Shown here: positions 37,288 to 46,802 of the stretch, in pieces | Layout: each line of letters starts with the position of its first letter | Numbering within the stretch: position 1 is the stretch's first letter | Assembly (NCBI GenBank): GCA_021848545.1 | Contig: JAJZUL010000020.1 | Span: 1-54,299, forward strand | Reading direction: 5' to 3' | Origin: Pseudomonadota bacterium | Lineage (GTDB): Bacteria > Pseudomonadota > Alphaproteobacteria > Rhodospirillales > Magnetospirillaceae | Length of the DNA stretch: 54,299 nt | Position numbers and translations under genes: made by a program | Notes under the pieces: generated by a model | Told to the model about the DNA's origin: nothing | The model's input: only the letters and a program-made list of their open reading frames with translations | Databases searched by the model: none

Positions 37288-38145
37288 TCATATCTCGGCC
37301 GCGGTCGCGCGCGGTCCCGTCCCGTCGTTCTCTTCCAGGGCGCGGGCCAGGGCGCAGAAATCGGCGACGGAAAGCGTTTCGGCCCGCGCCGTCGGGTTCA
37401 GGCCGGTCTGTTCCAATAAGAGGGGGGCATCGCCCAGGGATTTCAGGCTGGACCGCAGCATCTTGCGCCGTTGACCGAAAGCGGCCGCGGTGACCCGTTC
37501 CAGAAACGCCAATTTGGCCGGCGCCAGCGGCTCGGCCCGGGGGGTCAGGCGCACCACCGTCGAGGCCACCGCCGGCGGCGGGGTGAAGGCCCGGCGATCG
37601 ACGGCGAACAGGGGCTCGACCCGGCACAGCCACTGGGTGACGACGGAAAGGCGGCCATAGGCGGGCTCGCCCGGCGCGGCGGCGAGGCGGTCCACCACCT
37701 CCTTCTGGAACATCAGCACCATCCGCTCGAAGGCGGGGGCGTGTTCCAGCCAGCGCAACAGCAGGGCGGTGGCGATGTTATAGGGCAGGTTGGCGACGAT
37801 GCGCCGGGGCGCTTCGCCCAGATCGTGGATCGCCACCGTCAGCGCGTCGGCTTCCATCACCTCCAACCGGCCGGGATAGGCGTCGGCGATTTCGGCCTGG
37901 ATGGCGATGGCGCGCGGGTCGCGTTCGATGGCGATCACCCGCCCCGCGCCCTGGTCGAGCAAGGCCCGGGTCAGGCCGCCCGGTCCCGGGCCGATCTCGA
38001 TCACCGTGCCGGTTTCGAGGTCGCCGGCGGCCCGCGCGATGCGGCCGGTCAGGTTCAGGTCCAGCAGGAAATGCTGCCCCAGCGATTTGCGGGCGGACAG
38101 GCCGTGACGGGCGATCGCCTCCTTCAGGGGCGGCAGGTCAGCCAT
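37288..38145 (-). CDS. rsmA: 16S rRNA dimethyladenosine transferase RsmA/KsgA
   Basis: 285 residues from the ATG at 38145. It dimethylates A1518 and A1519 of 16S rRNA. SAM-binding motif EIGPGPGGLTRALL, catalytic NLPYNIATALLLRW, and the N-terminal SLGQHFLLDLNLTGRIA are all present, with a helical C-terminal domain. The start overlaps the end of pdxA by 8 bp; an in-frame TTG at 38169 is less likely. It is the distal gene of the lptD-surA-pdxA-rsmA operon, a layout conserved from enterics to alphaproteobacteria. Confidence 0.95.
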   Translation of the reverse strand: MADLPPLKEAIARHGLSARKSLGQHFLLDLNLTGRIARAAGDLETGTVIEIGPGPGGLTRALLDQGAGRVIAIERDPRAIAIQAEIADAYPGRLEVMEADALTVAIHDLGEAPRRIVANLPYNIATALLLRWLEHAPAFERMVLMFQKEVVDRLAAAPGEPAYGRLSVVTQWLCRVEPLFAVDRRAFTPPPAVASTVVRLTPRAEPLAPAKLAFLERVTAAAFGQRRKMLRSSLKSLGDAPLLLEQTGLNPTARAETLSVADFCALARALEENDGTGPRATAAEI

Positions 38146-39172
38146 GATGACGTCGACGATTGTCGGCAATCGCCGCGGCCGCGTCCAGGGCCGCCATCAG
38201 GCTGGTCTCGCTGGCCCGCCCGGTGCCCGCCAGGCCGAAGGCGGTGCCGTGATCGGGCGAGGTGCGGACGATCGGCAGTCCCAGGGTGACGTTGATGCCG
38301 CCATCGAAATCGATGGTCTTGAGCGGGATCAGGGCCTGATCGTGATACATGCACAGAACCGCGTCATAGCCCGCCCGCGCCGCCGGGTGGAACAGGGTAT
38401 CGGCCGGCAGCGGACCGAAGGCGTCGATCCCCCGGGCTTTGAGATCGGCGACGGCCGGCGCGATGATGTCGATCTCTTCGCGTCCCATGGTGCCGTTTTC
38501 GCCGGCATGGGGATTGAGGGCCGCCACCGCGAGGCGTGGCGCCGGAATGCCGAAATCCGTGACCAGCGCCCGGGCGGTGATGCGACCGATGGCGACGATA
38601 TCGCCCTGCCGCAGATCGCGGACCGCGTCGCGCAACGGGACGTGGATGGTCACCGGCACCACGCGCAAGCCCGGGCAGGCCAACATCATCACTTCGCGCC
38701 CGCCGGTTTCCGCCAGGCGGTCCGCCATCAAACTGGCCAGATATTCGGTGTGTCCGGGAAAGGCGAAGCCCCCTTGGTACATCACCTCCTTGTGAATGGG
38801 ATTGGTGACCACCGCCCGCGCCTGACCGGCCAGGGTCAGCTCGACGGCGCGGCGGATCGAGGCGGTCACCGCCGCGCTGTTGGCGGGGTCGGGCCGGCCG
38901 GGGGTGACCGGCACCACCAGGGGCTCGGCCAGAACCGGCAGGGAATCGGCGAAGCGGCCGGCGGCCTCGTCAGCGGAGGCGATCTCGACCACCGGCACCT
39001 TTAACCCCAGCCGTTCGGCCAGGACCCGCAGCCGCGCCGGGTCGTCGATCAGGAAAAAGGCCGGCGTTTTCGCGTTCCGCCGGCTCCACGCCTTCAGCGC
39101 GATATCGCCGCCGATACCCGCCGGTTCACCCATGGTCAGGGCGAGCGGCGGCGGGGACGGGGCGGTGGTCAT
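38138..39172 (-). CDS. pdxA: 4-hydroxythreonine-4-phosphate dehydrogenase
   Basis: 344 residues. It oxidises and decarboxylates 4-phosphohydroxy-L-threonine on the way to pyridoxal phosphate. Metal-binding His residues are visible in VTNPIHKEVMYQ, NPHAGENGTMG and MYHDQALIPLK, and the substrate loop in PIVRTSPDHGTAFGLAG. Seven nucleotides separate it from the surA stop upstream, and it overlaps rsmA downstream. The length is normal. Confidence 0.95.
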   Translation of the reverse strand: MTTAPSPPPLALTMGEPAGIGGDIALKAWSRRNAKTPAFFLIDDPARLRVLAERLGLKVPVVEIASADEAAGRFADSLPVLAEPLVVPVTPGRPDPANSAAVTASIRRAVELTLAGQARAVVTNPIHKEVMYQGGFAFPGHTEYLASLMADRLAETGGREVMMLACPGLRVVPVTIHVPLRDAVRDLRQGDIVAIGRITARALVTDFGIPAPRLAVAALNPHAGENGTMGREEIDIIAPAVADLKARGIDAFGPLPADTLFHPAARAGYDAVLCMYHDQALIPLKTIDFDGGINVTLGLPIVRTSPDHGTAFGLAGTGRASETSLMAALDAAAAIADNRRRHHG

Positions 39173-39179
39173 CGTCGGC

Positions 39180-40469
39180 TCACAGGCGGATATCGATATA
39201 GGCGTTGCGGCGCAGGTCGCGCAGATAACGCCGGGTCAGCATCTGAAGACGTTCGTTCTCGATCATCCGCCGGATTTCCCCGCGGCTGGGCAAATGGGCT
39301 TTGCTCCCCGAGCGGCTGCACATCATATAGACCCTGAGCCCGCTGGTGGTCGGCATCGGCCGGGACACGTCGCCCGCCTCCAATTGGCCGACCGCCTTGC
39401 GGATGGGGGCGGCGAGTTTGGGCAGGGTGATCGGTCCGATGTCGCCCACTCCCAGCGCTTGCAGACGATGGCCCAGTTTTTTGAAGGCGGCGCAGGACGG
39501 CGCCCCCTGGGTCAGTTGCTGGGCGCGGGCGATCAGAGCCGATTGGGGCGGTCCGTCCTGGGGCACCGGCAATGTCATCTGGGCCAGGGTGACGGTGGCG
39601 TCCGGGTCCGGCCCGGCATCGGCCCCGGCGCCCACCACCCGGCGCGCGATCATGCCGATGATGTAATAGCCGCGCCGGGTTTTGATCAGCGGGGTGATAT
39701 GGTTCGGGGTGAGATGCTGAACGGCATCCCGCACGGGGCCGCTCAGGGTGTCGGTCGTCACCCAGCCCATCGACCCGCCATTGGCGGCGGTGGGCGAGCG
39801 CGAGAACTGGCTGGCCAGGACCGCGAACGGCGCCCCCTGCCGCAATTGTTCGATCAATCGCTCGCCCAGGCGGAGCATTTCCTCGTTCTGGTCGGGGCGG
39901 TCGACCGGCAGGAAGATTTCCGCCAGCAGATATTCCGGTTTCCCCTCATGGGCCTTGATCGCCTGCAATCGCTCGTTGATCTCCTCATCACCCACCGAGA
40001 TGGAGGGGCCCAGACGCTCGGACGCCACTTTCAGCCACAGCAATTCGGCCCGGATCTGTTTGCGGATCAGATCGGGATCGATTCCCGCCGATTTCAGTTC
40101 GGCCGTCAGCGCGCCCGGCGGCATGTTGTTCTGGCGCTCGACCTGACGGATGCCCGCGGCGACCCGTTGGGGCGAGATGGTGATTTTCAGCCGCTTGGCT
40201 TCCTGGGTTTCCAGATCCTCGTCGATCATCTTGCGCAGGACCTGGGGCAGCACGCGGCGGCGCATCGCCATGGTATCGGGCAGGTGGGCCAGGACCATGG
40301 CCATATCCACGCGCTGGTTCAGATCGTCGATGGTGATGGCCTGACTGTTGACCACGGCGGCGATGCCGTCGACCTGCTGGGCCAGAGCGGGACGGCCGGC
40401 GAGACAGGCGACGGCGATGCCGGAAACGGCGGTCAGGCAGAAAAGAGCGGCAAGGCGGCGAAACATCAT
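39180..40469 (-). CDS. surA: Periplasmic peptidyl-prolyl isomerase/chaperone SurA
   Basis: 429 residues from the ATG at 40469. A signal peptide (about 1-31, FRRLAALFCLTAVSGIAVAC to ALA) is followed by the SurA N-terminal domain (VDGIAAVVNSQAITIDDLNQ) and a parvulin domain (about 185-290, with LAEIFLPV, FAVLASQFSRSPTAANGG and LSGPVRDAV). A second, degenerate PPIase-like segment follows. It escorts outer-membrane proteins, LptD included, to the Bam complex. It sits directly after lptD (41 nt), matching the conserved lptD-surA-pdxA-rsmA order. Confidence 0.92.
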   Translation of the reverse strand: MMFRRLAALFCLTAVSGIAVACLAGRPALAQQVDGIAAVVNSQAITIDDLNQRVDMAMVLAHLPDTMAMRRRVLPQVLRKMIDEDLETQEAKRLKITISPQRVAAGIRQVERQNNMPPGALTAELKSAGIDPDLIRKQIRAELLWLKVASERLGPSISVGDEEINERLQAIKAHEGKPEYLLAEIFLPVDRPDQNEEMLRLGERLIEQLRQGAPFAVLASQFSRSPTAANGGSMGWVTTDTLSGPVRDAVQHLTPNHITPLIKTRRGYYIIGMIARRVVGAGADAGPDPDATVTLAQMTLPVPQDGPPQSALIARAQQLTQGAPSCAAFKKLGHRLQALGVGDIGPITLPKLAAPIRKAVGQLEAGDVSRPMPTTSGLRVYMMCSRSGSKAHLPSRGEIRRMIENERLQMLTRRYLRDLRRNAYIDIRL

Positions 40470-40510
40470 GAATGCGCGATCCTCGATCGGGCGGGGGAAC
40501 GGGCGGGCTC

Positions 40511-43234
40511 TCAATGGGTCGAGAGCAGGTTGAACGGCACCTGGCCCAACGTCTTGAAGACAAGATTGAGGGCGACAGTGTATCCCGGCTTATAGCCGGT
40601 CGTGTAGGTCAAATTCCGGGTCATGGACGCCACCACGGCAAAGCAATCGTCGTCATAGATCGCTTTTCCCGTCCAATACAAGGGGCCGTAGGTGAAATCG
40701 TAGGTAATGGACGCCTGGGTGCTCCAATAGCGGGTCAGCGCCGTTGTCAGCGTGTCGCTCAATTGTTGGCGGCGCCCGTAATAAGCGGTCGCCGTCGAGA
40801 GGTTATCGAACTGATAATAGGAAAAGCTGTTGTTCAGCATCGATGTGCCGGTGCTCAAATTGATTTCGTTGCGCCGGATCGATCCGCCCTTTTGCGCCAG
40901 TTCGAAGCGGTCGCCAAGGCTCACGATGGGAATGGGCACCAGGGTCACATGGCCGACATAATCGGAAAAATGGCCGGAAAAACCGCTATCCGGTCCGAAA
41001 GTGCTGTCGGCGTGGGCGCGCCAGCCCTGCGCCAGTTCGGCGGAAATCACCCCGTTGCCGGCGCTCCAGCGCAGGCCGTAGCCGCCGCGCAGACCGCCCT
41101 CGACCCGGTCCAGACCGGCCAGCCGGTTGGGCCGCAGGACGTTGGTGTCGTTCAACTGGAAATCGATGGAATCCTCGTTGGGGATATTGGCGGGATTGAG
41201 GCCGTTGGGACTGGCCGCCAGCATGACGACCGGCGTGATGATCTGGGGCAGGGCGATGGAATCATTGATGAAGGGATCGCGCCATTTGAGGGCGATCTGG
41301 GGATCGATGCGTCCGGCGACGGCCGAATTGGAGGTTGCCGACGGGTCCAGATAGGCCGGGTCGTAGGAATGATAAACGTCGCCGCGCAACGAGGTGGTCA
41401 GGGTGTAATCCTCGCCGTCGGACGTGATGTAGGGCATCCGCCAGTCCAGAATATTGGACAGGCGTTCGGCGCTGGTGCCGTCCTGGCGGTAGTAATTGAG
41501 AAAGTCGCTTTTGAGCGACCAGGTCGCGCCCCATTTGTTGGGGGCGCTGGTATGGTCATAGACGATGTGCGGCAGAACGATCGGCGTCGTTTTGAAATTG
41601 TCGGTGTTGGTGGTGATGCCCTGGAAAACGTAGCTTTCGGCCATGACGTAATCGCGTTGGCCGAATCCCTCGATATAAGGCCGGGTGGTGAGCCAGGGCT
41701 TGTCCGAAGGGATCCGGTAGCCGTAAACGTCGCTGTAACTGTTGTCGCTTTGATTCTCCACCAGATATCCGGCCCGCCAGGTGCGGTTCAGATCGAACAG
41801 GCCCTTGGCGTAGACATTGTCGCGGATGTCGCCGGAGAAGGGGTCCTGGGTGACGCTGCCCTGGGTCATGGTGTGGCCATGCGGCGGATTCCAGCGCAGT
41901 TCGCCGTCGAGGAGTACATGGGATAGCGGGGTGTCGGGCTGGGTGCGGGGCGTCGCGGTCGTGCTGCTGGTGGCCGTGCCGGGCAGGAAAAAGCGCGGCC
42001 TCAACGTCAGGTCGGCATATTTCCCCAGGACCAGATAATAGGGCAGGGTGACGGACGACCCCAGCGTGCTGTTGGAGGCGATGGTCGGGAGCAGAAAGCC
42101 GCTTTTGCGCCGTATGGTGGGATCGGGGCGCGACAGATAGGGGGTATAGGCGAAGGGAACGCCGGCGAAATCGAGCCAGGCGTCGTGATAGATGATGGTG
42201 TGGTCGATCTGGTCGTGGACCACCCGCGCCGCCTTGGCCTCCCAGAGCGGCGTGCGGTCGGGATGCGCGCGGCAGGGGCGGCAGGGCGTATAGACCGTGT
42301 CCGTGAAGTCGGTGCGCACGCCGCCGATGCGGGTGGCCGAGGCCGCCACCAGGCGCGAGCGGTCGGCCATCAGCAGCCGGATGCGTCTGGCGACGCCGTT
42401 CTTGAGATTGCCGCTGAGCTGCATGTATTTGGCGAAGGTGACGTCACCGGTCGGTTCGGTCAGCACCACATGGCCCTGGGCCGTGGCCACGTCGGTCGCG
42501 AGGTCGTAGCTGATCTGGTCGGCGGTCAGCACCCGTCCCGACTGGATGACCTCCACATGCCCCTTGGCGGTGACGGTATCGGTGTTGCGGTCGCGGATGA
42601 TCTGGTCGGCGGTGATCCGCGCCGGCTGGTCCATATCCTTGTGCCGGGGATGGCGTTTCGGCGGCGGGGGGATCACCGCCGGTTCCACCGGCTGAGACGT
42701 TATCGGCGCCTCCGGTCGAGGCGCCGCCGGTTCCACCGGCTGAGACGTTATCGGCGCCTCCGGTCGAGGCGCCGCCGGTTCCACCGGCTGGGGCATCACC
42801 GGTTCCACCGGCTGGGGCATCACCGGTTCCACCGGCGGGGATAGCGCCGGCGCCGCCGGTGGGATGACGGGCGGTGCCGCCGTGGCCACCGGGACCGATG
42901 GGGCGGGAGCGGACGGCGCGGGGGCGATCTTTTTCGGTATGACGGCTGGCGCCGCCGGGGGAGGGACGGGTACCGGCGCCGTCGGTATCGATGCGGGCGT
43001 AGGCTCGGGCGTGATCGCCAATGTCGGCGCCGCGGGCGCGGAGGGGACGGGCTGTTCCACGCTGTCCCATGCCTGGCCCCAGCCGCCAAGCTCGGGCAGG
43101 GGCTGCTCGGCCGCCGCCGCGCCGTGGGCCGAGGCCGCGGCGACCATCAGCGCAAGACCCCATAGCCGGCCGCGCACGGGGCTTCCGACCCGTCCCGGCC
43201 CCGTGGCCGCGGGTGATGGACGGCGCCCGCTCAC
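40511..43234 (-). CDS. lptD: LPS-assembly protein LptD
   Basis: 907 residues from a GTG at 43234 that overlaps the lptF stop (GTGA). Signal peptide at about 22-42. A long Pro/Ala-rich segment (about 60-200) not needed in typical LptD contains in-frame repeats of PVEPVMPQ and PVEPAAPRPEAPITSQ. The OstA/LptA-like jellyroll follows (about 203-330, RITADQIIRDRNTDTVTAKG), then the large C-terminal barrel domain. Cys residues in TPCRPCRAHP may form disulfides. With LptE it inserts LPS in the outer leaflet of the outer membrane. Its usual upstream partner lptG is absent here. Confidence 0.93.
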   Translation of the reverse strand: MSGRRPSPAATGPGRVGSPVRGRLWGLALMVAAASAHGAAAAEQPLPELGGWGQAWDSVEQPVPSAPAAPTLAITPEPTPASIPTAPVPVPPPAAPAVIPKKIAPAPSAPAPSVPVATAAPPVIPPAAPALSPPVEPVMPQPVEPVMPQPVEPAAPRPEAPITSQPVEPAAPRPEAPITSQPVEPAVIPPPPKRHPRHKDMDQPARITADQIIRDRNTDTVTAKGHVEVIQSGRVLTADQISYDLATDVATAQGHVVLTEPTGDVTFAKYMQLSGNLKNGVARRIRLLMADRSRLVAASATRIGGVRTDFTDTVYTPCRPCRAHPDRTPLWEAKAARVVHDQIDHTIIYHDAWLDFAGVPFAYTPYLSRPDPTIRRKSGFLLPTIASNSTLGSSVTLPYYLVLGKYADLTLRPRFFLPGTATSSTTATPRTQPDTPLSHVLLDGELRWNPPHGHTMTQGSVTQDPFSGDIRDNVYAKGLFDLNRTWRAGYLVENQSDNSYSDVYGYRIPSDKPWLTTRPYIEGFGQRDYVMAESYVFQGITTNTDNFKTTPIVLPHIVYDHTSAPNKWGATWSLKSDFLNYYRQDGTSAERLSNILDWRMPYITSDGEDYTLTTSLRGDVYHSYDPAYLDPSATSNSAVAGRIDPQIALKWRDPFINDSIALPQIITPVVMLAASPNGLNPANIPNEDSIDFQLNDTNVLRPNRLAGLDRVEGGLRGGYGLRWSAGNGVISAELAQGWRAHADSTFGPDSGFSGHFSDYVGHVTLVPIPIVSLGDRFELAQKGGSIRRNEINLSTGTSMLNNSFSYYQFDNLSTATAYYGRRQQLSDTLTTALTRYWSTQASITYDFTYGPLYWTGKAIYDDDCFAVVASMTRNLTYTTGYKPGYTVALNLVFKTLGQVPFNLLSTH
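42685..42828. repeat. In-frame tandem repeats in lptD (2 x 48 bp, 2 x 24 bp)
   Basis: Two exact 48-bp units (42685-42732 and 42733-42780) followed by two exact 24-bp units (42781-42804 and 42805-42828). The 24-bp unit is related to the start of the 48-bp unit. They encode the Pro-rich PVEP repeats of LptD. Multiples of three keep the frame, so copy number can change without disrupting the protein. Confidence 0.9.
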
Positions 43235-44364
43235 GCGGCCTTAAGGGGCGGCAGACGCCCCAGCCACCGCCGGGGCCGAATGCCGTTCATCATCACGATC
43301 CCGACGACGATGGGCAGGATGGCCGCCACATACATCAACGGGACGAAGGAAAGATTGGCGGTGGCCAGATTGGAAACGCCCAGCGTCGCGGCTTCGGTCA
43401 GCATCATCAGCCCGATCGCCAACAGCATCGCCCGCTTGTTGCCGCGCCGGTCGAAGACGGCGGGCAGCAGCGCCCCCAGCGCCAACAGGGCCAGTCCCAT
43501 ATTGTCGAGCGGCGACGAGAAACGCTGGTTGAGTTCGACCACGGCGCGACGGTAATTGCCGGGCGCCATCTTGGCCTGGTCAAGATGGAACAATTCGGTC
43601 AGCGACATTTCGCGGGCGTCGCGGTTGCCTCGGGTTCCGGCCCTGGCGGCGCTGGCGAAGTCGAGGGTGTACCGTTTGAAATAAAGCAACGACAGCTTTC
43701 CCGTGCCTTGCTGCAATTCCTGGCGGTTTCCGTTGATCATCAGCACCCGCGGTCCCTTGCTCGTATACACCAGGGCGCCCTTTTCCGCCATCAGCGTGAT
43801 CGGATGTTTGGGGTGGCGCTTGTCGTGGATCAGCAATCCCAGCAACTCGCCGCTGGGGGTGCGTTCGCGCACATAAATGGTCAGGCCGCTGCCGATCCGG
43901 TTGAAGACGCCTTGCCGCAGCAGCACGTCGGAAATGTCGTTGGCGATGGACCATTGCATCTTGTGGAAGTCGCGGACCGTCCAGGGAATCACCCAAAGCG
44001 ACAGGATATAGCCGGCGATGGTCACGGTGGCGGCCAGGATCAGCGCCGGCCGCGCCAGCCCCCAATGGCTGAGTCCGGCGCTACGCATGACCACCAGTTC
44101 GCGATCCTGCGTCAGCCGGTTGTAGACATAAAGGATGATCGTGAACAGCGACAGCGGCACGATGAAGACCAGGAAGCTGGGCATCAACAGGATGGTCAGC
44201 CACACGAAATCGCCGACCGACAGCCCTTTGCTGACGATCATCTTGATGAAGCGCAGCGATTGGGTGAGCCACATGATGGCGGTGAGCGCGACGGCCACCA
44301 TCACCATGCCCCAAGCCAATTGTTTCAAGATATAGCGTGTGATCCCCGACATCGGCCGGATCAT
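43231..44364 (-). CDS. lptF: LPS export permease LptF
   Basis: 377 residues (start 44364, or ATG 44352). Six transmembrane helices in two groups of three (residues about 10-115 and 290-370) flank a periplasmic beta-jellyroll domain (about 140-270). The cytoplasmic coupling stretch DRELVVMRSAGLS is of the LptF type. With LptG and LptB2 it extracts LPS from the inner membrane. Normally lptG lies between lptF and lptD; here the lptF stop directly overlaps the lptD start, so lptG must be elsewhere, or this protein serves both roles. It lies 60 nt after the FAD-oxidase gene. Confidence 0.88.
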   Translation of the reverse strand: MIRPMSGITRYILKQLAWGMVMVAVALTAIMWLTQSLRFIKMIVSKGLSVGDFVWLTILLMPSFLVFIVPLSLFTIILYVYNRLTQDRELVVMRSAGLSHWGLARPALILAATVTIAGYILSLWVIPWTVRDFHKMQWSIANDISDVLLRQGVFNRIGSGLTIYVRERTPSGELLGLLIHDKRHPKHPITLMAEKGALVYTSKGPRVLMINGNRQELQQGTGKLSLLYFKRYTLDFASAARAGTRGNRDAREMSLTELFHLDQAKMAPGNYRRAVVELNQRFSSPLDNMGLALLALGALLPAVFDRRGNKRAMLLAIGLMMLTEAATLGVSNLATANLSFVPLMYVAAILPIVVGIVMMNGIRPRRWLGRLPPLKAA

Positions 44365-44424
44365 AGCGTCAGGGCGGCGGCGGACAAAACGGATTTCGGG
44401 GGGGCGCGTCCGGGCAGGCCCGGA

Positions 44425-45834
44425 TCACCCGATCACCTTGCCCGGATTCATGGTGCCGGCGGGGTCCAGCGCAATCTTGATCCGGCGCATCAGGTCCAGC
44501 GCGACCGGGCTCTTGGTTCGGGCCAGTTCGTCCCGTTTGAGCCGGCCGATGCCGTGTTCGGCGGAAATGCTGCCGCCCATGTCGGCGACGATGTCGTGGA
44601 CGATCCGGTTCATCGCCTCCCACCTCTCCAGAAAGGCGGCGCCGTCGGCGTCCTTGGGCTGGGTCAGATTGAAATGGATGTTGCCGTCGCCGATATGGCC
44701 GAAGGGGACCGGGCGGATTCCGGGCGCAGCGGCCTTGACGGCGGCGGTGACGCGGTCAATCAATTCCGGCACCCGGCCGGTGGCGACGGCGACGTCGTGC
44801 TTGATGCTGGCGCCCTCGCGGGTCTGGGCTTCGGGAATGGATTCGCGCAGGCGCCACAGGGCCTGGCGCTGCTCCGAGGAGCCGGCCAGCACCGCATCCG
44901 CGGCCAGCCCCGCTTCCATGGCCTCGGCCAGCATCGCTTCCACGCCGCCGCGCAGATCGCCGGCGCCGGGCGACGACACTTCCAGCAACAGGTACCAGGG
45001 ATGGGGCGCCGTGAAGGGATCGCGGCATCGCGGCATGTGGGCGATCGCCAGCTCCAGCCCGATGCGCCCCATCAGCTCGCAGGCGGTGACGCAATCGCCG
45101 CTGGCCTGACGGGCGCGGGCCAGGATGTCGACCGCCGAGGCCACGTCCGGCAAAGCGATAAGGGCGGTTTCCATGGATTTGGGGGCGGGAAACAGCTTCA
45201 GCACGGCGGCGGTGATGATGCCCAGCGTACCTTCGGCGCCGATGAACAGATCCCTGAGGTCGTAGCCGGTATTGTCCTTGCGCAGGCCGGTCAGCCCGTC
45301 CCACACCCTGCCGTCGGCCAGCACCACCTCCAGGCCCAGGGTCAGGTCGCGGGCGGTCCCGTAGCGCAGCACGTTGAGGCCGCCGGCATTGGTGGACAGG
45401 TTGCCGCCGATGCGGCAGCTTCCCTCGGCCGCCAGGCTCAGCGGGAACAGGCGGTCGACCTTGGCGGCGGCCTCCTGGAGCGAGGCCAGAATGCAGCCGG
45501 CCTCGGCGGTCAGGGTGAAATTGGCGGGATCGACGGCGCGGATGCGGGTCAGGCGCTCGGTGGAGACCACCACGGCGCGGGCGGAATCCAGGGGCACGGC
45601 GCCGCCCACCAGGCCGGTATTGCCGCCCTGGGGCACCACGCTCAACCCGTTTTCGGCGCACAGGCGCACCAGGGCCGCGACTTCGTCCGTATTCCCCGGA
45701 CGGGCCACGCCCAGGGCGGCGCCATGGAACAGGCCGCGGCGCTCCACCAGATAGGGCGCCATGTCGCCAGGATTTGTCAGCCAGTGGCCGGGGCCGAGCA
45801 GGGTTTCGAGACGGGCGCCGATATCGCCGGTCAT
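44425..45834 (-). CDS. GlcD/D2HGDH-like FAD-linked oxidase
   Basis: 469 residues. PCMH-type FAD-binding N-terminal domain with VVPQGGNTGLVGGAVP and the glycine-rich SCRIGGNLSTNAGGLNVLRYG, and a C-terminal FAD-oxidase domain with IRPVPFGHIGDGNIHFN and SAEHGIGRLKRDEL (the conserved His/Glu metal-site region). This fits D-2-hydroxyglutarate dehydrogenase or D-lactate dehydrogenase-type enzymes; D-2-hydroxyglutarate is common for this size class but the substrate is inferred. Its ATG overlaps the sua5 stop (ATGA), so it is in the cysQ-sua5 operon. Confidence 0.9.
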   Translation of the reverse strand: MTGDIGARLETLLGPGHWLTNPGDMAPYLVERRGLFHGAALGVARPGNTDEVAALVRLCAENGLSVVPQGGNTGLVGGAVPLDSARAVVVSTERLTRIRAVDPANFTLTAEAGCILASLQEAAAKVDRLFPLSLAAEGSCRIGGNLSTNAGGLNVLRYGTARDLTLGLEVVLADGRVWDGLTGLRKDNTGYDLRDLFIGAEGTLGIITAAVLKLFPAPKSMETALIALPDVASAVDILARARQASGDCVTACELMGRIGLELAIAHMPRCRDPFTAPHPWYLLLEVSSPGAGDLRGGVEAMLAEAMEAGLAADAVLAGSSEQRQALWRLRESIPEAQTREGASIKHDVAVATGRVPELIDRVTAAVKAAAPGIRPVPFGHIGDGNIHFNLTQPKDADGAAFLERWEAMNRIVHDIVADMGGSISAEHGIGRLKRDELARTKSPVALDLMRRIKIALDPAGTMNPGKVIG

Positions 45835-46802
45835 GGTCCCGTTCCTTCGGTCTGGCGCCTGGGGTGGGCGGCGCGGCGCAGGCGGTCGTTGATGGCCGCG
45901 CCCAACCCGGCGGCGGGAATCGGCATCACCGCGATGCCGGTGAATTCGGGCCGGTCCAGGGCGCGCAGCATGGCGAACAGATTGGCGGCGGCTTCAGCGG
46001 GATCGCCGCCGGCCGACAGATTAAGTGTGGCGCCATCCGGCGCCGGGCCGAACGCCAGCAGCGCTTCGCCCGGATTCGGGCGAACGGCGTTCAGGCGCAC
46101 CGGCAGGGACGGCGCGTAATGGCTTTCCAGCAATCCCGGGGCGCGGGGCGCCGCCATGGTCGCGATCGTCGCCGGCATCCCCCCCAGGAAATCGGCCAGG
46201 GATTCGGCGGGGATTCCACCGGGACGCAGCAACAGGGGCGCGTCGCCGGCAAGGTCCAGCACCGTCGATTCGATGCCGACCCGACAGGGGCCGCCATCCA
46301 GGATCATCGCCGGCGCCGCGCCCAGGGATTGGGCGACATGATCGGCCCGGGTGGGGCTGACCGCGCCCGAGGCGTTGGCCGACGGCGCCGCCAGGGGGCG
46401 CGCCGCCGCTTCGATCACCGCGCGGGCGACCGGATGATCGGGCAGCCGCACCGCCAGACTGTCCAGCCCGGCCGAGGCCAGCAGGGATATGGGCGCGCCT
46501 TTTCGCCGGGGCAGCACCAGGGTCAGGGGACCGGGCCAGAACCGGTCCATCAGCGCCCGCGCCCGCGCATCGATCTCGACCAGGGGATCGGCGGCGGCGA
46601 TGTCGGCGACATGGACGATCAGCGGATTGAAGCGGGGCCGGTTCTTGGCGGCGAAAATGGCGGCCACCGCCCGGTCGTCGCCGGCGTCGGCGCCCAGTCC
46701 ATAGACCGTTTCGGTGGGAAAGGCGACCAGACGGCCGGCGGCCAGCAGCCGTCCCGCCTCGGCGATGTTATCCGGGGTGGCGGGGCGGATGAGACCGGTC
46801 AT
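45831..46802 (-). CDS. sua5: L-threonylcarbamoyladenylate synthase (Sua5 type)
   Basis: 323 residues from the ATG at 46802. The YrdC domain (about 10-195) has FPTETVYGLGADA, KNRPRFNPLIVHVAD and PLAAPSANASG; the C-terminal Sua5 domain (about 210-320) makes it the long form rather than TsaC. It makes threonylcarbamoyl-AMP from Thr, bicarbonate and ATP for the t6A37 modification of ANN-reading tRNAs. It overlaps cysQ upstream (ATGA at 46799-46802) and the FAD-oxidase gene downstream. Confidence 0.94.
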   Translation of the reverse strand: MTGLIRPATPDNIAEAGRLLAAGRLVAFPTETVYGLGADAGDDRAVAAIFAAKNRPRFNPLIVHVADIAAADPLVEIDARARALMDRFWPGPLTLVLPRRKGAPISLLASAGLDSLAVRLPDHPVARAVIEAAARPLAAPSANASGAVSPTRADHVAQSLGAAPAMILDGGPCRVGIESTVLDLAGDAPLLLRPGGIPAESLADFLGGMPATIATMAAPRAPGLLESHYAPSLPVRLNAVRPNPGEALLAFGPAPDGATLNLSAGGDPAEAAANLFAMLRALDRPEFTGIAVMPIPAAGLGAAINDRLRRAAHPRRQTEGTGP

